A DNA stretch of 64,000 bases from Rhynchopus sp. YZ270_cl-10 (GCA_964035575.1 OZ037898.1:496001-560000); one strand, 5' to 3'. Counted from the first letter of the stretch, positions 9,285 through 21,395 are shown. The notes: a model not told the origin generated them from the letters alone. Translations and numbers: made by a program.

Positions 9285-10745
9285 AATAACGTCACATTTC
9301 CTTCGTCATAAAAAGGGAGGCATTTTTTTGGAAGGAAAAGCTAAAAGTAACCAATCAAAGCTAAAGGGAAGCCTGATGGAGGATGGAGGCTGAAAAATGG
9401 AAAAAGTTTCGCAAAATGAAAAAAAAACAAAAAAACAAAAAAAATGGGGACAATGTGAATATTACAAAGTGAAGGAAAAAAACCGCTTTTGGGTGATCGT
9501 CGATGCAAGAATGACAAAACAACAAAAAACAAAAAAAAAAAAAAACAAACAAAAAAGACAACAAAAAAAAACAAACAAATAAGCAAAACAACCAAATCTG
9601 CAAAAAAAAAAATAGTCAAGACTGTGTTATTGCCTTCAAAGATAGTGGTAATACAGTAGGGATGTGTGTGCTAGAGGCACATTCGTCTCATAAGTTTTTT
9701 TTTTTCAAGGTGGCTCAGCACGCGAGGCTTAGGTTCATCTTACAAACCTTTTTTTTTTTCTCTTTTTTTTCTTCTTTTTTTCCCCTTTCCCAACGCTGCT
9801 AACGATAAAAAAAATACACTGTTTTTTTTTTTTCTTTGCCTCGAACGTTCTTCAAAAGGCTTCAGGCAAAAAATCTTTGCTCACCGACACTAATTTCCTT
9901 AAGGTATAGGCTCTTTTGTTGGGGTTTTTATGTTTAGTCCATTTTTCGGGTTGGAACAAAAATATAGCGGACTCATCGTGGCAAAACATGTGTAGGTAGG
10001 GTGCGGGTGTGGGTAGGGTGGAAGCTCCTTTTTACGTGTTGTGCGTAAAAGCAGCAACTTCCAATTTTAAAAATTTGGGGGGTTTTTTTTTTTATGTTTT
10101 TTTCCACAGAATAACAAGGGTTTCCGGGAAATAGGGGGAGCGAGCGTCGGGGGGGTGAAGGCATAGTGTGTGGATGGGGGGGGCGATTGGGGGAAAAGGC
10201 GGTATCAAGAAGAAAAAAAATTGCCAAAAAAAAAAAAATTCCTCCACTCTCCCCCCCCCTCTCCCCACTACAACCACCCATGGGGTAAAACACAAAAATG
10301 TTTCACCTTTTTTTTTGTGTCTGTTTGATACAGGAAAAATGAGACTAAAAAAAGGACTATTTTTTTTATGAATTTGTTTTTTTTTTCCCTCTCTCTCTCC
10401 CCTGAGGGTCTCATGACTAACCTATAAATATTAGACTCGCCTATGTTTATACTGTGATTGTAAGTTAACTTCTTTGAAATGTGAGAATAGAAGTGTAAAA
10501 ATGCTAAACATTACATTGTATCACCCTCAGAATATTATCTTTTGCAGTTAACAGCAAACGACAAAGCAAATACAAGAGCCAACCTTTTTTTTTTTTTTGT
10601 TTAGGTACACTGTCATGAGGGGCAGGCCTAATGCTAACTTTGGGGGAGGGGGAAAAAAGTGAACCAGCGAAAAAAAAAAAAAAAAAAGAGCGAAAAAAAA
10701 AAATTCCCTCCGGGAAGGGGTCCAGGGTTTTCGCTTATTTTCATG
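9285..10745. other. Intergenic, A- and T-rich, no gene seen
   Basis: Contains the 3' flank of the cold-shock gene, many A and T runs, a family B copy (9708-9756) and a degenerate repeat A at about 10605-10640. Open frames are homopolymer artefacts. Confidence 0.6.
9708..9756 (+). repeat. Dispersed repeat family B copy with tRNA-like boxes
   Basis: GGTGGCTCAGCACG resembles a pol III A box, and AGGTTCATCTTAC, 15 bases further on, resembles the start of a B box. It is followed by ACAAACC and an 11-base T-run. This is the copy that most suggests a tRNA-derived origin. Confidence 0.6.
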
Positions 10746-10751
10746 AAAAAT

Positions 10752-11607
10752 CACGTATGGCAAATGATAATTTATTATGAGATCTCATAATAAATTATGA
10801 GATCATTATGCGCTATTATGCGCGCTCATAATAATCGCATAATGCATAATAGCGCATAATAGCACATAATAGCACATAATAGCGCATAATGATTATGCGC
10901 TATTATGTGCTCATTATGTGCTCATTATGTGCTCATTATGTGCCCTACCCCAATGCCCCAAACCAGAAAATACCACCCTCAGATGTCCAAAAATCCATCT
11001 GCGCCCGGTTTTGAGCAGTTTTGAGCCTCAAGAAGCCCCGTATCTGCTTTTTTCAAAAATGTACATACAACTTGTACCTGCCCACCCCTCGTAGATAGAG
11101 CAACTCACACATCCATCACGCCTCAGTGTGAGCCAGGGGCCAGAAAAGCCCCCAAAGCCACATATTTTCACCCCAGAACCTATCCCGAGGGGTACCCAGG
11201 CGGTTTCGGGGTGTTTAGAGGGACTTGGTGGAACTTAGAACCATGTTTCAAAAAGTGTCAAGCACCTGGTACCAAAGGTTTTCCCACCCAAGGTATCTTA
11301 AGCCGTCAAAAAACGTGAAGTAGGTAATAAATCAAAGAAACCCCCCTGAAGTCAATAAAAACCACACCATAGGCCCATTTGTACCCCAAAAATCGAATTC
11401 CGCCCGGTTTTGGGCACTTTTGACCACTTCTGAGCGACTTTTTTTGGGTGGGGGGGTGGGGGGTACGGCACATAATGAGCGCATAACGCCGCATAATTGG
11501 CGCATAATAGCGCATAATAGCACATAATAGCACATAATAGCGCATAATATCACATGTATTATGAGATCTCATAATAGCGCATAATATATTATCATTTGCC
11601 ATACGTG
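10752..11607. mobile_element. 856-base non-autonomous inverted-repeat element rich in ATTATGCGC repeats
   Basis: Both ends start CACGTATGGCAAATGATAAT in inverted orientation and are flanked by the duplication AAAAAT (10746-10751 and 11608-11613). Subterminal parts (10770-10945 and 11465-11595) are arrays of CATAATAGCGC, CATAATAGCAC and GAGATCTCATAATA. The middle, about 500 bases, is unrelated C/T-rich sequence with no coding capacity. It is a MITE-like DNA element of unassigned superfamily. Confidence 0.8.
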
Positions 11608-11613
11608 AAAAAT

Positions 11614-12149
11614 TTTTTTTCTCCCCAAAACCGTGAAGATATGTCCAAAAAGGGTTCAAAAAAAGAATTTGCGCTCCGCGCGAAAAGGTCCGTTCATTTC
11701 GCGTAAATACGTGATGACGTGGGATGGTAACGTGCATCAAGAACCAAACCAGCCCTTTTCTCACGTTTTTCCACGTCAAGCCGTCGCACTAGGTTCTGAA
11801 CGCAACCTTCCCTCAGTACAAGAAGAAACGGCGGTTGACATCAAAACTTTCTGGCGAAGCCACGGTACGCAACATTTCAAAAATCGTGACCTAAAACCGA
11901 ACATTTTTACAGCCAAACTATGGTAGAGGTCTGTGGGCTGCCAGTTTTTAAGCTGCGCCGCAGGCGCACGGTACGCTACTTTTTTAATTTTTGCCGGCAA
12001 GGGGGGTGCATCATTGAGTCCCTGAAACAGGTCTCCATCGTCACCTCCTGAAGATGCGGGCGCAGGCGCCCACATCTCCAGGACCAAGGTACCCACGGCA
12101 TACCACAGGCAGAGAACCCCCCGTCCCAAAAAACCCCCATTTTTAAGGG
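11614..12149. other. Intergenic, possible decayed repeat
   Basis: No gene is recognised. The block GCGCCGCAGGCGCACGGTAC near 11954-11973 recurs near 61603-61622 inside a hAT-like element, so part of this stretch is probably an old transposon end. Confidence 0.5.
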
Positions 12150-12279
12150 TGAACCAGCGAACCAGCGGATAGCATTAGGCCTGCATGAGGGGGCTTTGTA
12201 TTTCATCAAAAAAAAAATTCAAGTCAACTTTGTTTTTACCACTTTTTCGATTTAACCACCCTCAGAAGAAGAATAAACG
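12150..12279 (+). promoter_or_regulatory. Repeat A, pyrimidine tract and AG before the PH-domain gene
   Basis: GAGGGGGCTTTGTATTTC, then TTCAAGTCAACTTTG, a T/C-rich tract and CTCAG at about 12265, 14 bases before the ATG at 12280. The same layout precedes eL19, the gene at 3756 and the gene at 46981. Confidence 0.55.
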
Positions 12280-15200
12280 ATGCAGGGGAGGCTGCCCCTA
12301 CACCAGGGGCATGGTCACCCGGGTGTGCACTTCACGCAGCCCTCGCAGGGGTATAGCGAAGGTGAGGTGCTGCCCCCTGCACCTGCCACCGTGCTGCACG
12401 AGGCGCGTGGGCGGAGTGAGTTCCACGCAAGCCCGCCTCGTGGCTTGCGTGACAACAGCGTGAGCCCTGGAGCAGAGTCGCGGGGCACGGCGTCATACTC
12501 AGTGATCGGGGAGGAGGAGAAGGTGATCCTCAACTCAGTCATCGCAAGGCTGCAGCATGGGATAGACCTCTCGGGGCAGAGGGCGCAGGCGCAGGAGCGT
12601 TTGCAGCAACAGCAGCAGATGCAGATGCATGGGGGAGGTGGCGGAGGAGGAGGCGGTCAGATGCATGTGCAAGACCCATCAGTCCCATCCGCGCAAACCG
12701 CGGAGATGCGGGTGCAGTTAGACCGTGCAGGTTTGTCTCTTTTTTTTCTCTTCTGAGATGCGTTTTTTAGCACGTTTCGACCACTATTTTCCCCCCCTCT
12801 TTTCGTTTAGTTCTTATATCCCGAAGTCTGTGTCCTTTTTTATGGCGGAGTATCTTTTCCGACATGGGTTTTTTTTGGCCTTTTTCACACATCATCTGAC
12901 ATCATTTTTTGGGGTCAGACCAGTTAACACTTATTACAATGTCTCGCCACACTCACAGAGATGAACTAGACCAATCTGCATTTCCTCCCAAATGCAAACC
13001 ATCTACACCCAATGCACATCTTCATTCTCCCTCCAAAAACCCCCTCCACACCCCCCTATTTCCACAGGCATCCTGATCGGCCAACAACTCGAAACCTCTG
13101 CACGCAAGGACGTTCTATTGCAACAGGTTGAAGCCTTTGCGCATATCGAGAAGCTTCATTTGCAGATGCAGCTTGAAACGATGTACGACCACTTGACCAG
13201 CGAACGCGACCACTACTGCATGCAGGAACAGCAGCTGCAACGGCGCATCGATACTACGGCTGCTGCCACCGAACACTGTCTACAGGACAGCGAGGCAATG
13301 CGGGCCGACTATGAAGAACGTCTGCGTGCAATGTCGATGGCGCACTCCGATGCCTTAGAGGAATTAGAAAAGAAAGGCAACGAACACCGCAAAGAACAAC
13401 GCCAGGAACTTCAAGAAGGCGCAGAACGTCTCAGCGACGCCATCTCCTCCTCCGAACAGCAACGCCGCGAGGAGAAACAGACCCGCGACGACGAGGCCGA
13501 AACCCTCGCCTTCTATAGCGAAGAGCTCGAAGCACGCAATGCCATCCTCTGTGAGGCTCTGGAAGACTCCTTCCACCTCCACGTCATCTCTGAGCAAACA
13601 CCAGAACAGCCTGCACCACACGTCGAAGAAGAAGAAGAAGAAGAACAGACAGAAACACCAGGCCAACTCATCGCATCCTTACAGGAAGAGGTGGCATCGC
13701 TTAGGGAACAACTAGAGGATTCTCTTCAGACACTGCAAAGCAGGCAAGATGAAGACGCAAGAACACAAGAAGAGAAACTGCGCTTAGCCTCATTAGTAGA
13801 AGGCCTAGAGCAGGAGGTGGAAAGCTGTAGAGAGGAGTTTGCAGTGAAGTCCTTAGAGTTGGAGAGCAATTTGTTGGTGATGGGGGGAGGCGGGGCGGTG
13901 GTGCTGTCAAAGGACAGCTCATTTTATTTGGAAGAGTTGCTGCAGGCACGGCAGGACGCAGGCCGCTACTTCATCATGCTACAGCAACTGCAGGAGTTGA
14001 TGTGCTTTGTCCTGCAGCGCTATGCCCCACATTGGTCCTCAGAGGAAGAAGACCTAGTTGATGTGAACATGAACGGCGAAGAAGGATTTGGGGAAGGGGA
14101 TCTCCAGTACCGTGGTATTTACCCATCGTATTGGGGTTGGCTCTACAAGTCGACAGGCATGTTTGTGTCGTGGCAGCGGCGTTTCTTCGTCATTCGTGAC
14201 GGTGTGCTGAAGCTCTCGAACTCCGGCGATGTAGGTGTGGAAGAGGAGTGGGGCAACTCAAACAGCTTCAAAACGGTGCTCAGAGTGGAGTCGATTGCGA
14301 AGGTGGAGTTGGAGTCCTTCCAAGATGCGGCGCAAGGGAACCACCCTCCTACAGGTACATCAAATTACCCTTTTTTTTTCTCTCTTCACTGAGGGGGTGG
14401 GGGGCCAAATAGTAGACCCCAGTTCCACTATTTGCCCAACGAGTATAAATAGGGGGTCTCAGTACTTTTTTTTAAGGGTTGGGAAGGAAGGTGTCCAAGA
14501 AAGGTGGTCCTCCTCGCAAGAGACCTTCAAGCAATACCCAAGAGTGACGAAGCGCTTCGTGACCACATCTCTGTCCACCGATTCCACCACGGGCCATGCA
14601 GTGGCGATGCACTGAGACATTGCTTCACAGTAGAACCGTTCGCTGAAGCGGATGTCTTGACGCTAGGCGGTGTCGCACTGAAGCCTGTGCTTGTCCTTTT
14701 TCGTTCTCCAGCGCAGTGTGGAACACTGTTTTGAACGGAGCAAATCCATACACGTCCAAATACTGGGCAAATGGTGTCATTTTTCCAGGGATGACAGCGA
14801 TGTCACATTCTGTGTTTTGTTTTCTGCTTTGACGTACTCGACGTTAGGCTTGTACACATTGCCGCAGAGTCCAGAATATTTCCCTTTTCTAAGTGATTGC
14901 ATCAAATAACCGGACTTGCATCGTACATCAGCCGAAGGTGCCTGCATCAACTACCCCAATTCCCTCTTCCCTCTTTTTTGACCTCGCACCCATCCGTTGA
15001 GATTTCTACAGTACCCTCTTATTTCCCTGAGACATTCGTTTATTCAACCCGCTAACTTGCTATACTTTACAACATTTTATTCTTCAAAACAGGTAAATAC
15101 GAATCCTTCGGCTTCATGGTCGAGACGTACAGCAGACAACGTATTAAGTTCTGCTGTACCTCCTCCTCAGAGCGTGCAGAGTGGATGAACATCCTGCGTC

Positions 15201-16433
15201 GCTGCAACGACATCCGCCTCAACAACGAACGCTTCCGGTCTTATGGGTGCGAGGGGCAGCCGGCGCCGGAGCCGTATCTGTATCTGGAGTACTGCAGCCC
15301 ACCGGACCCACCTCCGTCGTACCGGACGAGGGTGCGGATGAACGAGGCAGGAGCGTATCCTATGGTGGGTCCTGGGTCACCACCGCGGGCGTATCTGAAC
15401 GCAGTTCCGCAGTATGCGGCAGGCAGCGTACCGTCGACAAAGCAACGTCGTGAGGCAAGAGAGCATTCGTCTCCACCACCACCACGTCCGGTGTTGATCC
15501 AGGGGGAGAAGAGCACACCAAGGAAGGGGCGGAAGGGCACGCAGCAGGTGGGTGGTGCGTCGGGGGTGGGGCGGCAGCACCGTATGTCGGCAGTGTCGGC
15601 AGGGTCGCCGGGTGCGGCGAGCAACCCACCACGCAGTGCGGTGGCGGGTGGTGGGGCAAGTGTAGGAGGCACAACACCTCTCAAACGGTCCTCCCGTCGC
15701 ACCTCCACCACAACACAACCCTCCCCTGGAAGCATGCACAGCGTTTCAGAGGTAGGCGCCGACCCCTTCGAAGGTATGCTATTAGAGGGTCCTCAATGTT
15801 TTTTTCCCGGGTTTTTTTTTTTTTTGGGTATGGTCGGGTATAGATGGTAGTCCGAGTCGGAGCCGAGGATGAGCTCCACTCTTTGTGGAGAGGTTTTTGG
15901 GATTTCCCCACTTTTTTTTTTGCTCCTTTTTATTCTCTCAATTAGGAACTGTTCCCCTCGATGTGCTTCTTGTCAAAGCCCCGGACGAAGGCTTGGAGGA
16001 TGAGGAGGGGCAGGTGCGTGCGACAGCGCACTCCTTCTTTGCGAAGTTCCAGGGGAGCTACGGGCGGATCCAGCTGTTCTACTGCGACCACACGCACGGG
16101 TGTGTGCTGGCGAGCGCGGTGTACAAGGAGGTGTTGGGTGTTGCTGATGGGCCTACTATGATGCAGTCGGAGCCGTCGGGTGTCATGAAGCTTCTGAACA
16201 ACATGGCGGCACAGCCTGCGGTTCCTGGCTCTCCGGAGTCGGTCCTGATCATCCTTATCAGCTCCGACAGCGACGCTTGTGTTGTCGACCAGCTTGCGGC
16301 TGCCCTCACACCGCAAAATGCGCAAGTGCCGCACCCACTCCCCCTCAACTCCGCAACCCTCTTCTCCTCCCTCTACACCTCCTCACGCAACGGTGTCTCC
16401 TGGGAGTTTGTGACCCTCGTTGACGGGAAATAG
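12280..16433 (+). CDS. Coiled-coil protein with PH domain, four exons
   Basis: Exons are 12280-12730, 13068-14354, 15093-15773 and 15946-16433. All three introns are GT-AG, phase 1, and join to one 968-residue frame. Exon 1 is low-complexity with Gln and Gly runs. Exon 2 is mainly coiled coil (residues about 150-480), then begins a pleckstrin-homology domain at YWGWLYKSTG with WQRRFFVIRDGVLKLS. Intron 2 splits that domain, and exon 3 completes it with ESFGFMVETYSRQRIKFCC and the closing helix ERAEWMNILRR, holding the conserved Trp. PH domains usually bind phosphoinositides or proteins at membranes. The rest of exon 3 is Pro/Ser-rich, and exon 4 is a compact unrecognised domain ending in VTLVDGK. 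The overall architecture suggests a membrane-tethering scaffold, which is inference. Intron 2 contains a transposase relic. Confidence 0.88.
14487..14905 (-). pseudogene. Pogo/jerky-like (DDE_1) transposase fragment in an intron
   Basis: On the minus strand, three short segments in different frames read as one decayed protein: NVYKPNVEYVKAENKTQNV, then AVIPGKMTPFAQYLDVYGF followed by APFKTVFHTALENE, then FSERFYCEAMSQCIATAWPV and DVVTKRFVTLGYCL. The block IPGKMTPFAQYLDVYGFAPF resembles the conserved IP-G-T-LQPLDV-PFK region of pogo/Tigger/jerky DDE transposases, followed by the helical C-terminal part. No terminal inverted repeats were identified. It lies antisense to the PH-domain gene within intron 2 (14355-15092), so it is probably an old insertion now spliced out. 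Confidence 0.5.
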
Positions 16434-17156
16434 AATTTTTTTTTTGGTCAAAAAATATGTACAATAACAAATACATAGAGGGGGGTGGAAGAAGAGAGAG
16501 AGAGAGGTTTTTGTAAGTGATATTCTATTTTTTTTTTTTTTTTTAAAGGTGACTAAAGAAAGCATAGGTCCATCTTTACCAACCTTTCCCTTTTCTTGTG
16601 TACAGTTTTTATGTTATTTATGTTTTTTTTTGTAATAGGTTTGATTTCCATTTTTTTCTCGCCCTCACTTCCCCCTTCCAATAACCCCCCCCCCCCACCC
16701 CCAGGAGCATTTTACCTTTTTTTGCCTTTTTCTTTCCCCTCCCGTTTTTGTTTTACTTTTTTTGGCAAAAAAAAGGGGAAATAACGTTCAACGTCTCCAA
16801 CCTCTTCCCTCCGTGTAGTTACCCTTACCTCCCCAGTCCCCACTCATCCTTCTTCCCAAATTGGGAAGGGGGGGAAAAAACAAAACAAACAATAGCGGCG
16901 TTGTGTACGAATCTTTGCAAAACAAATAGTGTAGAATTCCTCATTTCTTTTAGTCAAAAACCAATGGGAGCCACCTATGGCTTGGTGGGTCAAGCATGCA
17001 GGGGGGTCATTTAAGTGGCTTAGGGTAAACTTTTCTTTCTTTTTGCATCATATACCATCCATCATCACACAATGCAACCTATTCCTCACAGTGTATTTGT
17101 TATCATAAACCCGCCCCTCCCCTCCCCTCCCCCCCCCACCCCCCTCTGAACCCATC
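16434..17156. other. Intergenic between PH-domain and eIF4E-domain genes
   Basis: T- and C-rich. Holds a family B copy (16545-16590) and a block near 16978-17000 (GGCTTGGTGGGTCAAG) similar to 25307-25324. CTCACAG at about 17092-17098 could be a 3' splice site ahead of the next gene. No gene seen. Confidence 0.6.
16545..16590 (+). repeat. Dispersed repeat family B copy
   Basis: AAGGTGACTAAAGAAAGC, then ATAGGTCCATCTTTACCAAC and a short pyrimidine tract. Diverged but alignable with copies at 24 and 45002. Confidence 0.55.
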
Positions 17157-20024
17157 ATGTCTGCGTTGCGCCCCGAGGCGACAGCGTTTGAACCCCCTCA
17201 GCGCAGCAGTGATGTTCGTGGAGGATGGGGTAAGGCCCACACACAGAACGCACCACAGCCACCACAGGCGCAGCCGCAGCAGCAGGCACAGCCACAGCAG
17301 CCACAACAACACCACTATTACCAGCAGCCAAACATGTACGCGCAGCACCAACACCACCACGCGCACCACCACCAGCACAGCCACCACCGCCAGCACCCCC
17401 AGGAGATGCATATGCACCCGGCAAAAGGGCAGCCGCAGTACGACTACCAGCTGAAACAACAACAACAACAGGCGCGAGCACAACACCACCACCACCACCA
17501 CCACCACCAGCATCATCACCATCATCACCACCAACACCAACACCAACACCACCAGCAGCACCACCACCACCAGCATCACCAGCAGCATCACCAGCAGCAC
17601 CAGGCACACAGTGCCGCACAGGCACACCAGCCGGTGCACATGCCACACCACCAGGCGCAACCAGCACACTCCCACCCACTCCCAACACACCAGGCACCAC
17701 GCTCATACGCGGGTGCCCCCGGACCGCGAGGCCAGGCAAAGGCGCCTGAGGAGAAGAAGGTGCAGGAAAACGGAGGTATGGCAACCACAAGCCGCCCATC
17801 GCTAACCACTACCACTGACCCATCTACCCCTCATGCTTTGATACTCATGACCAGTGAAATTAGGTCAGTGTTGTTTCATCGCTTTCAGCCTTTTCTCATT
17901 AACAATTTTGAATTTATGCGGATTTAACTAGCGCCAGCTAGCCGGTTTACCCCAACGTCTTTTTGTTAGGTACATTCAAAATGAAAAGTAAAATAAAAGA
18001 TACTTTTCGGTCCAAAAGTTATTCCAAACCACTACACCACAGCCGTTGCCAAGGAAAACGCGTTCGAGGGCCTTAGCAAGGCAGATGATTCAAAAAAATG
18101 GGTTCCCGGTGCACGTAGAAATGCGCCCCGCCCGTCGGCACAAGAAACCTTGGCGAAACAGCTGGCACAACAGATGGTGCAGCTGGTGGCGGAGTACGAC
18201 AAGGCACTCCCGAAGAAACAAGGCGACTGGTTGGAGATGTCTGCACAGGAAGCTGAGAAGCTCGCTGCGGAGCAGGAGGCGGACAGAAAGGTGGCTGAGG
18301 AGGCAACACAGGCACGCCTTGCGGAGGAGGCACGCATCCGTGAGGAGGAGGAGAAGAAGAAGTACGACTTCGTTGAGGTCACGAAGCGCGACTGGAACCC
18401 GACGCGCATGGACCAGATCTTCAAGGAGATCGACGGCTCCGTGTACCTCTTCCACTTCAACGCCAAGGTCCTGACCGAGCACACCGGACAGATCATCCAC
18501 TCCTACACCGTCGACGACGTCACGACCGAGGTGAAGTCTGTGGACGACTTCGCGATTGACAGCATGAACCACGATGTCAGGCTCAAGCTCTACAAGGCCA
18601 CGGAGGCCGAGGAGCCCTACACTGAGGCACTCTCACGTCTCCGCGATGCCATCAAGTTGAAGGGCCTTGTCGGGAAGCTGCTCAGCAAGAACACAAACCT
18701 GCGCATGGCGCAGATCGAGGACGCCGTCGTCGAGAACGCGATCTGCACACCGAACCTCGAGCTCGTGCGCGACGTGTACATCCTCATCAGCAACTCCCCC
18801 CTCGCATCCACAACCCCGTGCATCGTGGCCCTCCAGTCGGTTGGCGGGGAGAACGTCAAGACAAACACAAGCGTGCTGCAGCTCATCAAGGACAAGACGT
18901 CCACCGCATACGTCGCGGCTGCGATCACCATCACAATGGAGAAGAACACACGTGAGTACCTCGGTGAGCTGAAGGGACTCCTTGGGATCAAGGAATCGAA
19001 CGAAAGCGTTGCCGCCATCGACCTTGATGACGAAGTGTACAAGAAGGTGCTGCAGGAGGAGGAGGAGCGTGCCGAGGCCGAGCGTGAGGAGAAGGAGCGT
19101 CAGGAGCGTGAGCGCCAGGAGCGTCTCGAGAACGAGCGCAAGGAGAGGGAGGAGGCGGAAGACCGCAGACGCGAGCTCCTGCGCCAGACCCCTGCCGTTG
19201 CGCCGGCGACCACCATCCACACCTCCACCGTCATCCGCCGCCCGGGTGCCAACGACGACAGAAAGTTCGAGAAGAACTGGGTGCTTTGGCATACACCGAA
19301 GGCCGACGGGTGGGTCCCGGCCAAGCCGCTCATCACCGTGTCGGACGCAAACAAATTCTGGGCTGTGTGCAACCAGCTGCCCCCGGCAGGGAAGCTTGCG
19401 GACCGTTGCTCGTACGCGTGGTTCCGTGAGAACATTGAGCCGAAGTGGGAGGACGATGCGAACAAGAACGGAGGGCAGTGGGTGTCGCACATCATCCCCG
19501 AGGCGGTTGACGATGTGTGGTCTGAACTCATCGTGAAGTGTGTTGGTGAGAACTTCCAGAGACATCAGGACAGCGTGTGCGGTGTGATGGTGGAACTCAA
19601 GTACATGTGGCGTATCTCCGTCTGGCTCAGCGATAACCACACCACCGTGCGCGACCCCATCGGAGCGGAGCTCGAGACCATCATGCGTGGTAAGCTCGAC
19701 AAGCAGAACACCGAGATCGCCTTCCACAACAACGCTGACATCAAGCTCCACGGAGGAAAGGTATGGTTTTTATTTTAAAAAACCGAAGCAATATTTTGGT
19801 TGGGTTCAAAACCCCCTTGCATTTCCCTACACCCTTTTTCATTTACGCGAGCTGACTAAACACGGCTTAGGGCCATCTTATAAACTTCAAAAAAAACCCC
19901 CCTAAAATACTTTCAGCAATAAAACAAAAGCCAAATCAATTCAGAGAAAAACCAACCATTTTTAACCCCCCTACAGATGTCCGGAAAGAACGCTGTCAAG
20001 ACTATCCAGCCCATTGCGCTCTAG
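17157..20024 (+). CDS. Long eIF4E-domain protein with His/Gln-rich start and MIF4G-like middle region
   Basis: Exons are 17157-17775, 18043-19760 and 19977-20024 (phases 1 and 0), giving 794 residues. Residues 1-200 are Gln/His repeats. Residues about 220-320 form a charged helix. Residues about 330-520 fold unknown, with a stretch LKGLVGKLLSKNTNL to CTPNLELVRDVYILI that loosely resembles the start of a MIF4G domain (LNKLTP to VISLIFDKA). A second charged coiled coil follows. Residues about 615-794 are a complete eIF4E domain: WVLWHTPKADGWVPAKPL, FWAVCNQLPP and IEPKWEDDANKNGGQW retain the two cap-stacking Trp, the cap-contacting Glu and the dorsal Trp that normally meets eIF4G. The tail MSGKNAVKTIQPIAL fits eIF4E and confirms exon 3. 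eIF4E binds the mRNA 5' cap. It is usually a separate protein of about 200 residues, so this is a fusion. Confidence 0.88.
19849..19890 (+). repeat. Dispersed repeat family B copy inside an intron
   Basis: CTGACTAAACACGGCTTAGG, then GCCATCTTATAAACTTC and an A-run. It lies in the last intron (19761-19976) of the eIF4E-domain gene, about 90 bases before the 3' splice site, showing that family B is tolerated or used within introns. Confidence 0.7.
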
Positions 20025-20771
20025 AAAAGGGTTCCTTCGTTCGCTCTATGTGATTTTTTTCTTTTTTTTTTCCCTTCCTGTCTCAACTCTTCTGCCGCAT
20101 TTTGAGCTTATGTGCAGAAGTGTGGTATGGACATCTTTATACAGTATTGCGCGTTTTATTGTAGAGATTTTTCACGGTTTTCAACCTTAATGGAAAAAAC
20201 CGACATTTTCCCCCCATACTCCCCCCTTTGGATGTCCTACGAAAGCATGCGGCCGTACACTCTGCCGAGACCTAGTACGGTTTGTGCTTTGAATAATCTA
20301 TCTTTTTTTTCTTAAAAAGGTGACTAAAGCAATAGGGGTTTGCCTTAAACAAAGCCTTTTCTCTTCTACACCACGTTGTTTTTTTTTTGTTCTTTTTTAA
20401 AGAGCCAGTTTGGTGTTCATGATCCGTTCTGGAGGAAAGGGGAAGGGAGGGAGGGGGGGGAGGAGGGGGGGTTGGGTTTGGCTTGGAGTTATATTTCTCA
20501 TCCCCTGATTTTTTTTGTTGCATTGCTTGTTTTTTTTTTCCCCCCTTTGTGGTTGCTATTTTTGTTTTTTTTTTTGAAAAATTGCTCCTTTTTGTGATGA
20601 TTTTTTTTTTGCCGTGGGTTTTTGCCAAAGCCCGGTAGAAAGATAGTATCATGGGGTATTTTTCTTTTGGCAAACAACGACTCTTCGTTACGAGGTCAGG
20701 TAAAAATTTTTTTTTGGCTGTTCCACCAGAACTATAGCAACTAATATGCGAAGAAAAAAAAGGAAAAAAAA

Positions 20772-20815
20772 TACAGTGGAGTTCATCCTCGGGTGTCTAC
20801 ACTAATACAACCAAG
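20772..20815 (+). repeat. Dispersed repeat family E, copy 1
   Basis: AGTGGAGTTCATCCTCGGGT, then GTCTACACTAATACAACC. The second plus copy is at 21349-21395, and an inverted related block lies at 28698-28732 (ACACCCGAGGATGAGCTTCC). Confidence 0.7.
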
Positions 20816-21348
20816 TTTTCGAGGAAAAAAAGACATAGGGCTTCTCCAACACCCTCCACATGCCCATGTACCAGGATCGTTCAAATTGAGTCTTGTCGAT
20901 TACTCAAATAATCTGCAGATAAAAAAATGACACCCAGTTGCGTGCCCTTTTAATTTTATAAAAGAACAAACATGGCGAATTCCGGAGTTAGGGGGGTGGC
21001 TTGTATCGTTTGATGATTATTAAATGAACGATTCTTTTGTTTGTTTGTTTTTAATTTTGTTTGTTTTTTTTTTTTTTTTTGATATTTTTATTTAGATAAT
21101 GTACACCTGTCGTATTTTGAACCATCGAACCCGCAAAAATCCTTCCCACGAAAAAATAAAAAATAAACAAAAAACGCAGTCCAGGTTTCCTTCCCCTTTC
21201 CCCTCTACGTCCACTCTCTCTAGCTTTCTACATAATTGCATCAATTTTTTCTGTTATTTTTTTTTTTTTTTTTTTGCCACAATTGCTTGCCCTGACTCTT
21301 CAGCAACAGACAGAAATGGCAATTTGCGGAAAATATGGGGAGGAAAAC

Positions 21349-21395
21349 AACAAAATAGTGGAGTTCATCTTCGGGTGTCTACACTAAAACAACCA
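21349..21395 (+). repeat. Dispersed repeat family E, copy 2
   Basis: Differs from the copy at 20772 by only a few bases over about 45 positions, including the following CAAGTTTTC. Confidence 0.7.

Noticed and set aside
16975-17005. tRNA gene starting GGCTTGGTGGGTCAAG
   Set aside because: No anticodon arm, T arm or acceptor pairing could be built here, nor for the similar block at 25305-25335.
17103-17799. Minus-strand Val/Leu- or Gly-rich frames opposite the poly-His region
   Set aside because: Mirror translations of CAC/CAG repeats in the eIF4E-domain gene.
18633-19751. 372-codon minus-strand frame opposite the eIF4E-domain gene
   Set aside because: Antisense to a clearly coding exon with matched splice phases.
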